A stretch of 64,000 nucleotides of DNA, taken from positions 422,137-486,136 of the forward strand of contig NZ_LMPT01000001.1 in NCBI RefSeq assembly GCF_001424425.1. Direction: 5' to 3'. The stretch is from Acidovorax sp. Leaf191. GTDB taxonomy: Bacteria > Pseudomonadota > Gammaproteobacteria > Burkholderiales > Burkholderiaceae_C. Each line of letters opens with the position of its first letter. Position 1 is the first letter of the stretch. Below the pieces are notes generated by a model. The model was given only the letters and a program-made list of their open reading frames with translations. It was not told the DNA's origin and made no database searches. This document shows positions 1 to 8,972 of this stretch, one piece after another. The position numbers were made by a program, and so were the translations under genes.

Positions 1-118
1 TGTCGCCGGTGCTGTTGTGGGCCTGGGCGACCTTGCCGGAGCCTTCGTTGTCCTGGGTGGTGCGATCGGCCTCGGTACTCATGTCGCCATCGTCACGGCG
101 GTTTTCCTTGCTGCTCAT
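1..118 (-). CDS. Hypothetical protein, N-terminal fragment (runs off window)
   Basis: The first 39 codons of a minus-strand gene are visible, starting at an ATG that reads MSSKENRRDDGDMSTEAD. A strong Shine-Dalgarno (AGGAGG) lies 4 bases before it, which fixes the start. The visible part is hydrophilic and rich in Asp, Ser, Thr and Asn, with no signal peptide or recognisable domain. It is probably a small stress-type hydrophilic protein, but that is only an impression. The gene continues beyond the left edge. Confidence 0.6.
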   Translation of the reverse strand, partial: MSSKENRRDDGDMSTEADRTTQDNEGSGKVAQAHNSTGD

Positions 119-192
119 AAAGCCTCCTGGGTGTTGGTGCTGGATGTGGGTGTGCAGAGGTGGCGCGCCGGCGGTGCGGCAGCGCCTGCGGA

Positions 193-699
193 TCAGGACA
201 GGGTCAGTTCCTTGTGCTCGCCCAGCTCGCGCGGGGGCTCGCCGGTGACGGCCGCCTTGGCCATCTTGAACAGCTGGACCATCTTGCTTTCCTTGACGTC
301 CCAGTACTCGGCGTGGCGGATGCGCACGGCCAGCAGGGCCAGGTCGGCATCGTTGTAGCCGCCCGGAAACCAGGCCTTGGCCATGGGCGACCACAGCGCT
401 TCCTTTTGCGCCAGGTCATCGATGAAGCGGGCCTGGCCCGACAGCGAGACATAGCTGTCGTCGCCCGGGTCGGCGTACGACACGTTGACTTCGCCATCGG
501 TCAGCAGGCGCTCGTACAGCTCGCCGGACTTGGAGATGAAGAAGTACAGCTCGTTGTGCTCATCGATGCTGCGGTTCTGCGTGGTGAGCGGGTGTGCGTG
601 CAGCATGCCCGACGCGGTGCGGTGGGTGAGCATCCCGAAGCGGATGTCCTTGATGAGTTTCCACAGGGTGTCGTGGGCGGGTGTGCTGTTGCTAGGCAT
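193..699 (-). CDS. Pyridoxamine 5'-phosphate oxidase-like (general stress protein 26 type) FMN-binding protein
   Basis: The protein has 168 residues and begins MPSNSTPAHDTLWKLIKDIR. It has the split-barrel pattern of the general stress protein 26 branch of the PNPOx-like flavin proteins: an early 'FGMLTH' strand, 'LYFFISKSGE', and a C-terminal 'AEYWDVKESKMVQLFKMAKA' segment. Members bind flavin; the physiological substrate is usually unknown and a role in stress is inferred from the family. I chose the ATG at 699 because GGAG lies about 7 bases upstream; the frame stays open for another 37 codons but that part has no family resemblance. It is the fourth minus-strand gene in a run starting with dinG. 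Confidence 0.85.
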   Translation of the reverse strand: MPSNSTPAHDTLWKLIKDIRFGMLTHRTASGMLHAHPLTTQNRSIDEHNELYFFISKSGELYERLLTDGEVNVSYADPGDDSYVSLSGQARFIDDLAQKEALWSPMAKAWFPGGYNDADLALLAVRIRHAEYWDVKESKMVQLFKMAKAAVTGEPPRELGEHKELTLS

Positions 700-819
700 G
701 AAGGGGCTCCAGTGCGATGAGGTATGAAGCGACTGTCCGCCCGTTAGCGTGTGCGCGGCGTCGTCTGCCTGCCCGCTTGTGCGTGGGAGCTTGTCTGACA
801 TGGGCTGCACGCCCCCGCG

Positions 820-1305
820 TCAGGGTCGCCTGGTGTACTTCACGATGGTCACTGCAGCTGCAGAATCCACGCTCGCGAGGCTCTGTAGCATCCATTGCAG
901 CGCCTGGTCTGCCCGGGTGCCGCCGGTCCCGCCGCCGATGATCGGGAACGCTACCGACCCGAAGCCATGCTGCTGAACCAAGGCCATGGCCGACAGCACG
1001 GACTGCTGGATGGAACGCTGCGACGACACCCACCACATGCTGATGCCCGCCACATGGATGATGCCCTGGTGGGGCAGACGGCCCGCACCCGTCAGCACGG
1101 CACCGCCCAGCGGGATGGCGCCGTGGCGGGCCAGTTCACGAAACGGCTGGTACCCGGCCCGCCGCTTGATAGCGCCCGAGACGCCCTGCGGCAGCAGCAA
1201 CCACCACGGGATGATGTTGCGGTTCCAGGCGTTGACGATCACGTCGGCGTGCTGGTCCAGCAAGTCGCCCTCCACCACATTCACTGCTGCAGTGCTGCGA
1301 TGCAC
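820..1305 (-). CDS. Macro-domain protein (ADP-ribose-binding)
   Basis: This 161-residue protein has the macro-domain order: an N-terminal 'VVEGDLLDQHADVIVNAWN' strand-loop, the ligand-binding 'GVSGAIKRRAG' helix, 'HVAGI', and a late glycine loop 'FPIIGGGTGG'. Macro domains bind ADP-ribose or related nucleotides and often remove ADP-ribosyl groups from proteins or nucleic acids. Here the IPWW insertion after the VNAWN motif is typical of a bacterial subgroup. Translation seems to start at a GTG just 6 bases after the yjdM stop codon, so the two genes are probably one transcript with dinG. The exact substrate cannot be read from the sequence. Confidence 0.82.
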   Translation of the reverse strand: MHRSTAAVNVVEGDLLDQHADVIVNAWNRNIIPWWLLLPQGVSGAIKRRAGYQPFRELARHGAIPLGGAVLTGAGRLPHQGIIHVAGISMWWVSSQRSIQQSVLSAMALVQQHGFGSVAFPIIGGGTGGTRADQALQWMLQSLASVDSAAAVTIVKYTRRP

Positions 1306-1311
1306 AGGGGC

Positions 1312-1671
1312 TCACGCCTTCTTCAGAAACTCGGACTTCAGCAGCATGCTGCCCAGGTCCGTCTTGCAGTCCACGTTGTGGCCGTCGGCACCGTCCACCA
1401 GCCGGATGCTCTTGATCTTGGTGCCCTTCTTGAGCGTCGATGACGAGCCCTTGACCTTGAGGTCCTTCACCAGGATCACCGCATCACCGTCGGCCAGGGG
1501 GTTGCCGTTGGCATCGCGCACGGTGGCGTCGCCCGCGTCCGCAGCCTCTTCGTCGGTGGCCGCAGCGGCCTGGGGCCACTCCAGCCCGCAGTCGGGGCAC
1601 ACGTACAGGCTGGCATCGGGGTAGGTATTCTCCTGGCCGCATTGGGGGCAGGCGGGGGTGGTGTGGGGCAT
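1312..1671 (-). CDS. yjdM: YjdM/PhnA-family zinc-ribbon protein
   Basis: The protein has 119 residues. Residues 8-28 form a zinc ribbon (CPQC and CPDC pairs), and residues about 55-119 form the conserved PhnA C-terminal domain with '[16 protein letters not shown]' and '[15 protein letters not shown]'. The family was once called alkylphosphonate utilisation protein PhnA, but it is not required for phosphonate breakdown and its role is unknown. The 30-residue Ala/Glu/Asp linker between the two domains is slightly long. It sits 49 bases after dinG and 6 bases before the macro-domain gene, in the same direction. Confidence 0.9.
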   Translation of the reverse strand: MPHTTPACPQCGQENTYPDASLYVCPDCGLEWPQAAAATDEEAADAGDATVRDANGNPLADGDAVILVKDLKVKGSSSTLKKGTKIKSIRLVDGADGHNVDCKTDLGSMLLKSEFLKKA

Positions 1672-1720
1672 CGGGGTGTCAGGTCAGGGAATCGGTGGAT
1701 GGTCGTCGGGGCCGTTGGCG

Positions 1721-3901
1721 CTACAGCGGCGCACGCTGCTGCAGTGCAAAGGGCGGCAGGCCCTTGAGCAGGCGCTGGCCGTAGCTCGTGCGCATCAGGC
1801 GCTTGTCGTAGCAGTACACGTGGGCTTGGTCGTCCTCGGTGCGGATGGCGCGTCCCACCCATTGCGCCAGGCGGATGGCGGTGGCGGGCACCACCAGTTC
1901 GCTGAACGGGTCGCGCCCCACGGCGCGCAGCCACTCGGCACGGGCTTCGCCCACGGGGTCGTCGGGCGGGGCGAACGGCAGCTTGGTGATGAACACCGAC
2001 TCGCACAGCCGCCCGGGCAAATCCAGCCCTTCACCGAAGGACTGCATGCCGAAGATGACCGAGGGCTCGCCGTTCTCCACCCGCTCGCGGTGGCGCTTGA
2101 GCAGCTGCGTGCGCGGCAGCGCGTTCTGCACCAGCACCACGCTGCGCATGGCGGTGGGCAGCGCATCCACGGCCTGGCGCATCTGTTCGCGCGAGGTGAA
2201 CAGCACCAGCGCGCCGTATTCCACGCGGGCGATGTCGTGCAGCAGCGCATCGACCATCTCGGCCGTGAACTGCGCGGCGTTCTTGGGGTCGGCGCGCGTC
2301 TCGGCCGCGATCAGCGTGCCCTGCGCGGCGTAGTTGAAGGGGCTCGGCACCTCCAGCGTGGTCGTGGTCTCGTCGCCGTGCAGGCCCGCTTCGCGCAGGA
2401 AGAAGTCGAAATTGCCGCAGCTGTTGAGCGTGGCCGACGTGAGCACCGCGCCGCGCACCGCGTTCCACAGGTGGTTGCGCAGCGTGGTGCCCGGCAGGAT
2501 GGGGCTGGCGTGCCCCTTGACCACGATGAAGTCGCCGTCGACCTCCAGCGTGAACCACTTGGCGGCCGGCACGAAGCTGCGGTCGGCGCCCGGCGGGGCA
2601 TCCTGCAGCAGCAGCTGCGCGGTGGCGTGCAGCTCTTCCAGCCGCGGCGCGAGCATGCCGATCTGCGCGTACAGCGTGGACAGGCGCTTGGCCTCTTCCG
2701 GCTTGTCGCGCATTTCGGCCCGCAGGGCCTTGCTGATGGCGCGCAGGGCCTCGAGAAACCCGTCGGCGCTGGCGGCCAGCAGGCCCAGCGGTGGGATGAG
2801 CGGCTCGGGCAGCTCGCCGCGCGGCACCCGCACGCGCGCCGGGCCCCAGGTGTCCTTCTGGCTCTTGAGCGCCGCGCCGTACACGTCCATCACGATGCGC
2901 GCCAGGTCCTGCAGCGTCTGGCGCAGCTGCGCCGCGTGGCGCGGGATGTCGGCAATCTCTTCGACCTCCAGCAGCGCACCAATGCGCAGGCCCCGGCTGG
3001 AGAGGCGGTCGATCCAGGTCAGGCGCGACATGTCCATGCTGCACGCGAACTGCTGCAGCGCTGTGGCGGGCAGGTGGTGGGCTTCGTCCAGCACCAGCAG
3101 ACAGTTGTCCAGCTCGGGCAGCACGCGCGCGCCCAGCGACGACAGCAGCAGGTCGTGGTTGGCCACGATGACCTGCGCGCCCACCAGCTCCTTGCGCTTG
3201 TCGTAGTAGGTGCACTGGCTGAACGCGGGGCAGTGCTTGCCGGTGCACGATGCGCCCTCGGCCGCCACGGGGCTCCACACCTCGGGCTCGGGCGGGGTCT
3301 CCAGGCTGTCGCGGTCGCCGTCCCACGCGCCCTTGGCCAGGGTCTGCGCCATGGCACCGTAGAACTGGATGCGCGCCTCGGTCTCCTGCCGCGGGCGCTT
3401 GGCGCGGGCGGCGGCTTCTTCTTCGGCAAACAGATCGTCGTCGTCGGATTCGTCCTCGGCCTCGCCCGTGCCCGCCAGGCGGTCGAGCTTGAGCTTGCAC
3501 ACATAGCGCCCGCGCCCCTTGGCCAGCGCGAACTTGAAGGGCTGGGGCATGAGCGCGGCCAGCGCGGGCAGGTCCTTGTTCACCAACTGCTCCTGCAGCG
3601 CCACGGTGGCGGTGGAGATCAGCACCCGCGTGCCGCGCGACAGCGCCAGTGCAATGGCGGGGGCGCAGTAGGCCAGCGACTTGCCCACGCCCGTGCCGGC
3701 CTGGATCACCGCGATGGCGCGCGTGGGCGCGGCGGCGTCGCCGTCTTCGCTGTCCACCTTGCCCAGCGTGGCGGAGCTGAATGTGTGCGCCACCTGCTCG
3801 GCCATGCGCCGCTGGCCGGTGCGGCTGCGAAAACCCGGCGTGGCCTGCACCACCGCATCGAACGATTCAAGGGCCTGCGCGGCCCACACCTGTTGAGACA
3901 T
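1721..3901 (-). CDS. dinG: ATP-dependent DNA helicase, DinG/XPD family
   Basis: This is a superfamily 2, XPD-like 5'-3' helicase of 726 residues. The Walker A motif GTGVGKS is at 69-75 and the DEAH box at 272-275. Four cysteines at about 135, 219, 224 and 230 match the iron-sulphur cluster ligands of DinG. The C-terminal motif VI region reads 'RLAQWVGRAIRTEDD'. DinG unwinds DNA and DNA-RNA hybrids and helps resolve collisions between replication and transcription. An acidic stretch at about 150-160 (ESDDDD) splits the Fe-S domain and is probably a loop. The start at 3901 (MSQQVWAAQ) was preferred over an in-frame ATG 15 bases upstream; neither has a clear ribosome-binding site. Confidence 0.92.
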   Translation of the reverse strand: MSQQVWAAQALESFDAVVQATPGFRSRTGQRRMAEQVAHTFSSATLGKVDSEDGDAAAPTRAIAVIQAGTGVGKSLAYCAPAIALALSRGTRVLISTATVALQEQLVNKDLPALAALMPQPFKFALAKGRGRYVCKLKLDRLAGTGEAEDESDDDDLFAEEEAAARAKRPRQETEARIQFYGAMAQTLAKGAWDGDRDSLETPPEPEVWSPVAAEGASCTGKHCPAFSQCTYYDKRKELVGAQVIVANHDLLLSSLGARVLPELDNCLLVLDEAHHLPATALQQFACSMDMSRLTWIDRLSSRGLRIGALLEVEEIADIPRHAAQLRQTLQDLARIVMDVYGAALKSQKDTWGPARVRVPRGELPEPLIPPLGLLAASADGFLEALRAISKALRAEMRDKPEEAKRLSTLYAQIGMLAPRLEELHATAQLLLQDAPPGADRSFVPAAKWFTLEVDGDFIVVKGHASPILPGTTLRNHLWNAVRGAVLTSATLNSCGNFDFFLREAGLHGDETTTTLEVPSPFNYAAQGTLIAAETRADPKNAAQFTAEMVDALLHDIARVEYGALVLFTSREQMRQAVDALPTAMRSVVLVQNALPRTQLLKRHRERVENGEPSVIFGMQSFGEGLDLPGRLCESVFITKLPFAPPDDPVGEARAEWLRAVGRDPFSELVVPATAIRLAQWVGRAIRTEDDQAHVYCYDKRLMRTSYGQRLLKGLPPFALQQRAPL

Positions 3902-4062
3902 ACAGTAGTGTCGCATGCCGCGCGGGCCGCAGATCGGTCACCGCCCCGCGCCGGGTGGGCGCACCCGCCTACATGGGCGCGCGATTGCGCTGCATAGCAT
4001 GGTGCATCGGCCTCTCAGGCCGCCCCGTCGCAGCGCGACGCCCACCAGTATCCGGAGGCTCC

Positions 4063-4350
4063 ATGGCCCAATCCCCTAGCCAAGAAAAAGACGTCACCCC
4101 ATCCGCCCCCGTGCCGGCCCGCACCGAGCGCCGCACGAACACCACCAACCCGACAGAGCAGCCCGGCAGCGGCCCCGAAGACCTGGGCGGCCCCGAAGCC
4201 CGCCTGCCCCACGAACGCGACCAGTCCACCGACATGACCGACGGCGAACGCCATCCGGAGATCGAGCAGGCGTACAAGGACGTCAAACGCGGGCTGCAGG
4301 ACACGGACCGCGGTGTGCCCGCGCACAACGCGTACCAGAAGCAGAAATAG
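4063..4350 (+). CDS. Small hydrophilic hypothetical protein
   Basis: The protein has 95 residues, is highly charged, and has no membrane segment or cysteine. It begins MAQSPSQEKDVTPSAP and ends with 'PAHNAYQKQK'. The start is set by a CCGGAGG ribosome-binding site 5-6 bases before the ATG. Composition (Pro, Glu, Asp, Arg, Gln) suggests an intrinsically disordered protein. I do not recognise the family. It lies alone between divergent dinG and the convergent HAD phosphatase gene. Confidence 0.65.
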   Translation: MAQSPSQEKDVTPSAPVPARTERRTNTTNPTEQPGSGPEDLGGPEARLPHERDQSTDMTDGERHPEIEQAYKDVKRGLQDTDRGVPAHNAYQKQK

Positions 4351-4382
4351 AAATAGCGCGGTGGGGTAGCCGCTTTGCTTCA

Positions 4383-4425
4383 CATTTGATAGCTGGTGGC
4401 GCTGCACACAAGCGGGCAGGCCACT
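4383..4425 (+). repeat. Degenerate copy of the ATAGC-hairpin dispersed repeat (copy A)
   Basis: This stretch carries GATAGCTGGTGGCGCTGCAC followed by ACAAGCGGGCAGG, matching the right part of a repeat seen at 14698, 39530, 46717, 53032 and 57934. The left arm of the ATAGC hairpin is worn away here. It lies in the 146-base gap between two convergent genes. Confidence 0.55.
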
Positions 4426-4496
4426 TTCTGAGTGCCAGAACATGCCGCCCGGATGTGCTCCGGTCTTCCAGAGCGCCCTCCCTTCAAGGCCTGTTT

Positions 4497-5204
4497 TCAC
4501 AGGCGCTTCTGCGTTGCTCTGGTGTCGATAAACCACCGCCCCACATGTCCGTGCGCCACCTCCAGCGACGCCAGCACGCCGTGGCAGCGTGCTGCGATGT
4601 CGTCCGCAGGGTGCTTGAGGTCGGGCACGACCACCACTGCCACGCCCGCCGCCTGCGCTGCACGCGCCCCGTTCTCGCTGTCTTCGAAAGCCAGGCACTG
4701 CGCCGGGTCCACGCCCAGCCGCGCGGCGGCCAGCCGGTAAAGCGCCGGGTCGGGCTTGCCGCGCTCCACCTCGTTGCCGCCCGCCAGCGCCTGGAAGTGG
4801 TGCAACACACCCACACGCGCGAGGCGGTGCTCGATCTCATCGCGGCGTGAAGACGAAGCCACTGCGCACGGCACTCCGGCATCGCGCAGAGTTCGCAGCA
4901 GCACGGCGGCACCCGGCTTGATGGGAAACAGCGGCTCGCTGTCGGTGTCTGCGAGCCGTGTGGCGACCTCGCGCAGCACCTGTTCGAACATCGGCCGCCC
5001 TCCCAGCATCGCAGTCAGCAGGGCGTCCGAATCCGGCGACGCGCGACCCACGACCTGCAGGTAGTCCGCCTCCGCCAGTACGCAGTTCAACGTTTTTGCC
5101 GCATCGATCCAGGCGCGAAGGGTCAAGCGCTCGGAGTCGATGAGCAGGCCGTCCATGTCGAAAATGGCGGCGCGGAAACGGGGTGCGCGTTGTGGTTCAG
5201 TCAT
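4497..5204 (-). CDS. HAD-superfamily phosphatase (beta-phosphoglucomutase-like)
   Basis: The protein has 235 residues. HAD motif I is 'FDMDGLLIDSE' near the N-terminus, motif II is the serine of 'CAVASSSRRDE', motif III is the lysine of 'GKPDPALYRL', and motif IV is 'CLAFEDSENGARAAQAAG'. This pattern, with an alpha-helical cap after motif I, is that of the beta-phosphoglucomutase/phosphoglycolate-phosphatase subfamily, which acts on small phosphorylated metabolites in the cytoplasm. The substrate cannot be assigned. The start at 5204 (MTEPQRAPRF) places motif I close to the N-terminus as usual; the frame is open 22 codons further upstream. Confidence 0.87.
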   Translation of the reverse strand: MTEPQRAPRFRAAIFDMDGLLIDSERLTLRAWIDAAKTLNCVLAEADYLQVVGRASPDSDALLTAMLGGRPMFEQVLREVATRLADTDSEPLFPIKPGAAVLLRTLRDAGVPCAVASSSRRDEIEHRLARVGVLHHFQALAGGNEVERGKPDPALYRLAAARLGVDPAQCLAFEDSENGARAAQAAGVAVVVVPDLKHPADDIAARCHGVLASLEVAHGHVGRWFIDTRATQKRL

Positions 5205-5377
5205 TGAACTGCGTTGCTCCGCAGTGGGCAGCCATTTTGGATAGCCGTAGTGGATACCACGGGCATGCACTCTGTACTTCTACGCTGTCGCCATCTTGGA
5301 TGTTGATACCCCTTCCTCGCGGCCAGTGCGGCCAATGTGCGGCACTCCAGCCGGCTCGGCATGCCATACCGAAGGTT

Positions 5378-6067
5378 CTAGCCCATGCGCGAAGGAAGTG
5401 TTTCAAGCGGCACGCCGTCGCGTGCTCTCGCGATGAAATGGAGGGCTTGTTTTGATCGGTCGAAGAACAGCTTGCGCCCATCATCCAATACGACGAGAAA
5501 TCCCTGCGAAATGTTGTTGAAGGACTCTTTGGAGTACCCCGCACCCCATTGGTTGGTGCCTACGACAGCGGCGATGGTGCCGAGCGAATTGTCAAGGTCC
5601 GTCAGGGACACCCGATCGCCAACCTGAATGTCAGTTCCGTCAGCGTAGTGGCAATCAGACGCCGGAGCCGGGGGTGGGCTGCTGGGTAAAAATGCCGGAA
5701 GTACACCCAACAGCAGCGTGCCGATAAAAAGTGCCCAGGGACCCAGGAAGAGTGTTCCGAGCAGGCCTTTATCGCTCAAGCAGATCAGCGCAATCAAAGC
5801 GCCCAAACAACCGACCGTAATACCCCACGCGCCCGCTTTCCCTCGCAAAGCCATGACCACACCAGTCGCGGCCAACCCCAGCATGGGCAACCCCCACAGT
5901 TCCCACAAGACGCTGCCTCCGAAGCCGGGGCCTCCGGCCGCCAGCAATGAGCTCGGAAGCGACAGAAAAATGGATGCTATCGCAGCCCCAACAGTTGGCC
6001 TGATCCCGTTGACACAGGCCGTGGGCTGACGGGCAAGAAGCAATGGTTCTCTCCGATCCTTCATCAT
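5378..6067 (-). CDS. Hypothetical membrane protein with soluble C-terminal domain
   Basis: The protein has 229 residues. There are about four hydrophobic segments in the first 130 residues (around 'TVGAAIASIFLSLPSSLLAA', 'LWGLPMLGLAATGVVMA', 'GITVGCLGALIALICL' and 'FLGPWALFIGTLLLGVL'), followed by a Pro-rich hinge. A soluble tail of about 85 residues follows; its 'IQVGDRVSL' segment resembles a small beta-barrel fold. Translation probably begins at the tandem ATGATG at 6067, with GGAGG 5 bases upstream. I do not recognise the family. GC content is lower than in the neighbouring genes. Confidence 0.6.
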   Translation of the reverse strand: MMKDRREPLLLARQPTACVNGIRPTVGAAIASIFLSLPSSLLAAGGPGFGGSVLWELWGLPMLGLAATGVVMALRGKAGAWGITVGCLGALIALICLSDKGLLGTLFLGPWALFIGTLLLGVLPAFLPSSPPPAPASDCHYADGTDIQVGDRVSLTDLDNSLGTIAAVVGTNQWGAGYSKESFNNISQGFLVVLDDGRKLFFDRSKQALHFIARARDGVPLETLPSRMG

Positions 6068-6203
6068 TTCGGCCTCCGCCGGTGCCTGGATGGGAGGCAC
6101 ATAGTTTTGGGCGGATTATGCGTTCTTCAAGCGCGCGCACTGCATGCTGGTGGCGAACCTCGGCGAATGGTGGAGACGACCGTCGAACAATGCTGCGTCT
6201 GCA

Positions 6204-8156
6204 CTAACCCCGCTCCCGCAGCGCCCGCTCGATCCGATCCCGCCGCACCGTCGTCTTGGGCACCTTGAACGGGAACCACATGCGCACGTCCTCTTCCACC
6301 CCGATGCCGTGCATGTAGTTGTAGATCGCCTTCTTGAGGCCCGCGCCCAGCGCATCGTGGTCCACGCCCGTGGGGTCGATGAAGGCCACGTCGTTCTTCG
6401 CAAAGTCGCCCGGTGGCAACGGCGCCAGCGTCACGCCGTACTCCTCAGGGTTCTTGCCGACCGGTGAGTGCACCGTGCACGCAAAGCGGTGGAAGAACCC
6501 GCTCTGGATGCAGCCGTTGGCGAACAGCTGGCGCACGTATTCGAGCGCGTCCACCGTGTCCTGCACGGTCTGCGTCGGAAAGCCGTACATCAGGTACGCA
6601 TGCACCAGGATGCCTGCATCGGTGAAGGCCTTGGTCACGCGCGCCACCTGATCCACCGACACGCCTTTTTTCATCAGCTGCAGCAGCCGGTCGGATGCGA
6701 CTTCCAGCCCGCCCGATATCGCGATGCAGCCGCTGTCGGCCATGAGCTCGGCCAGGTCGGGCGTGAAGGTTTTTTCGAACCGCACATTGCCCCACCAGCT
6801 GATGCCGGCGTTGCGCGCGATCAGCTCGGTCGACAGGGCCTTCAGGGCCTTGGGCGGCGCGGCCTCGTCCACGAAGTGAAAGCCCGTCTGCCCCGTCTCG
6901 CGGACGATGGCCTCGATGCGGTCGGCCAGCACCTCGGCGCTCGCGCCCTCGTAGCGGCTGATGTAGTCCAGGCTCACATCGCAGAAGCTGCACTTCTTCC
7001 AGTAGCAGCCGTGCGCCACGGTGAGCTTGTTCCAGCGCCCGTCGCTCCACAGGCGGTGCATGGGGTTGAGCATGTCCAGCAGCGACAGATAACGGTCGAG
7101 CGGCAGGCCGTCCCAGGTGGGCGTGCCCACTTCGGCGAAGGCCACGTCGGCTTCCATCATGTTGATGTACTGCACCGCACCATCGCCGCCCTCGCCGTCG
7201 TTGCGCACGAAGGTGCGCACCAGGCGCTGGCGGCCGCGCTGGCCCTGCAGGTGCTCCAGCAGGGCGAGCAGCGGGCGCTCGCCCGCGTCCAGCGTCACGA
7301 AGTCGATATGGTCGAACACGCGCGGGTCGGCCAGCTCGCGCAGCTCGGTGTTCACAAAGCCGCCGCCCAGCACCGTGGCGATGTGCGGCCAGCGGGCCTT
7401 GACGGCCTGCGCGATGCGAAATGCCGCGTACACGGACCCCGGGAACGGCACGGACAGCAGCACCACCGTGGGCTGGTGGCGCTCGATGGCCTCGTGCGTA
7501 AGCTGCACCAGCAGGTCGTCCACCAGCGTAGGCGGCGCGGCCAGCGCCGTGGCCAGCGGGTCGAACGTTGGCTGGCTGCCCGCCAGCGATTCGGCGTAGC
7601 GCACGAACTCGAAGCGCTCGTCCACCGCGTCGCGCAGCACGTCGGCCAGGTCGTTCAGGTACAGCGTGGCCAGGTGCTTGGCCTTGTCGTGCAGGCCCAG
7701 TGCACCGAACGCCCAGCCCAGCGGGTCGCCGCCTTCGTCGTCCACGTACACGTCCAGCGTCGCAAAGCGCGGCCCCTCGGGCAGGTAGTGCCGCCCGGCG
7801 ATACGGTGCGCCAGCGTGCTGTCGCGGCCTTGCAAAAAGGCAATGGCCGGGCCGATGGTGGCCAGGTAGCGGTCCTGCTGCGCGGCAAACGACTGCACGG
7901 CCGGGCTGCGCTGCTTGGCAGGTAGGGCCGCCACGCGCGCCGCCACGTCCTTCAGGCCGTCGGGCGACAGCAGCCGCAGCACCAGGGCCAGTGCCAGGTC
8001 TTCCTGGAACGCGGTGATGCCGCGCGAGCGCAGAAAGCCCGTGAGGTACGCGGTGGACGGATAGGGCGTGTTCAGCTGCGTCATCGGCGGGATGACGGCG
8101 AGCACGCGCGTGGTGGTGGGGGAGAGGGCGGCGGCAGGCATGGTGGAGGCCGCCAT
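6204..8156 (-). CDS. B12-binding/radical-SAM domain protein
   Basis: This protein of about 650 residues has an N-terminal cobalamin-binding-like Rossmann region ('TVVLLSVPFPGSVYAAFRIAQ', then 'HIATVLGGGFVNTEL') and a central radical-SAM domain. The cluster motif near residues 382-389 reads 'GCYWKKCSFCD', a CX4CX2C spacing rather than the usual CX3CX2C. Later 'GGLEVASDRLLQLMKKGVS' and 'AYLMYGFPTQT' are typical radical-SAM barrel strands. The family uses a 4Fe-4S cluster and S-adenosylmethionine for radical chemistry; the substrate is unknown. The start is uncertain (ATG at 8156 or 8141, open further to 8246) because no ribosome-binding site is evident. Confidence 0.85.
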   Translation of the reverse strand: MAASTMPAAALSPTTTRVLAVIPPMTQLNTPYPSTAYLTGFLRSRGITAFQEDLALALVLRLLSPDGLKDVAARVAALPAKQRSPAVQSFAAQQDRYLATIGPAIAFLQGRDSTLAHRIAGRHYLPEGPRFATLDVYVDDEGGDPLGWAFGALGLHDKAKHLATLYLNDLADVLRDAVDERFEFVRYAESLAGSQPTFDPLATALAAPPTLVDDLLVQLTHEAIERHQPTVVLLSVPFPGSVYAAFRIAQAVKARWPHIATVLGGGFVNTELRELADPRVFDHIDFVTLDAGERPLLALLEHLQGQRGRQRLVRTFVRNDGEGGDGAVQYINMMEADVAFAEVGTPTWDGLPLDRYLSLLDMLNPMHRLWSDGRWNKLTVAHGCYWKKCSFCDVSLDYISRYEGASAEVLADRIEAIVRETGQTGFHFVDEAAPPKALKALSTELIARNAGISWWGNVRFEKTFTPDLAELMADSGCIAISGGLEVASDRLLQLMKKGVSVDQVARVTKAFTDAGILVHAYLMYGFPTQTVQDTVDALEYVRQLFANGCIQSGFFHRFACTVHSPVGKNPEEYGVTLAPLPPGDFAKNDVAFIDPTGVDHDALGAGLKKAIYNYMHGIGVEEDVRMWFPFKVPKTTVRRDRIERALRERG

Positions 8157-8324
8157 GGGGCGGATGCCGATTATCGGCGCAGGCGAAAGACATTGGCTGG
8201 GTGCACACATCGCTATGCGATCGCGGAACGGGCTGCCCAGCGGCAAACGCTGGCTGGTGCGGGCATCGTGATGCGTGTGGACTCCGCGCGGCGCCTGGGC
8301 GGCGGGACCCTGTCCGTCCGGTGG

Positions 8325-8873
8325 CTAGGTCCCCATCGTGGTGCCGCCCGCAAGGTAGTTGTTCTTCATCCGCACATAGTGCTCGGCCGAATACTTGAGG
8401 TACGCGATCTCCGCGTCGGTCAGCGCGCGCTGGCGCACCGCGGGCCGGCCGATGTAGAGGTAGCCGCTTTCCAGCACCTTGCCGGGCGAGACCAGGCTGC
8501 CAGCACCCAACATCACGCGGTCTTCGATCACCGCGTCGTCCATGACGATCGAGCCCATGCCGATCAGGCACTCGTCGCCGATGCGGCAGCCGTGCAGGAT
8601 CACCGAATGGCCAATGGTCACGTAGTTGCCGATGACGAGCGGCGAGCCCTCGGGCTTGGCTGGATTGCGGTGCGACACATGGCCCATGGTCAGGTCCTGC
8701 ACATTGCTGCATTCGCCCACCACGATGCGGTTCACGTCGCCGCGCAGCACCGCGTTGCACCACACCGAGCTGTCGCGGCCCAGGGTGACATCGCCGATGA
8801 CCTGGGCGGAGTCGTGCACGAAGACGCCGGTATCGACAGTGGGGAAGGTATCGAGGTAGGAGGCAAGGGGCAT
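8325..8873 (-). CDS. Gamma-carbonic-anhydrase-like hexapeptide-repeat protein (YrdA/PaaY type)
   Basis: The protein has 182 residues and is made of left-handed beta-helix hexapeptide repeats ('VIGDVTLGRDSSVWCNAVLR', 'IGHSVILHGCRIGDECLIGM') followed by a C-terminal helix. It carries three candidate metal-ligand histidines, in 'MGHVSH' and 'GHSVILHG', as expected for gamma-class carbonic anhydrase homologues. Many such proteins bind zinc but their true activity is untested. It stands alone between the radical-SAM gene and a TetR regulator, both in the same orientation. Confidence 0.9.
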   Translation of the reverse strand: MPLASYLDTFPTVDTGVFVHDSAQVIGDVTLGRDSSVWCNAVLRGDVNRIVVGECSNVQDLTMGHVSHRNPAKPEGSPLVIGNYVTIGHSVILHGCRIGDECLIGMGSIVMDDAVIEDRVMLGAGSLVSPGKVLESGYLYIGRPAVRQRALTDAEIAYLKYSAEHYVRMKNNYLAGGTTMGT

Positions 8874-8972
8874 GGTGGCGCTGCGGGTGGGTGGATGAAG
8901 AGACCGGTGGAGCGGCGAGCGTAACGGCTCGCGGTTTCAAAAAGGCAGGATCAAGGCGCCATCAAAACGACT

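Noticed and set aside
1658..3997. Long open frame on the plus strand opposite dinG
   Set aside because: It is the antisense shadow of a GC-rich gene; its product is low-complexity in His, Arg, Ala and Gln and matches no family, while the minus strand encodes a complete helicase.
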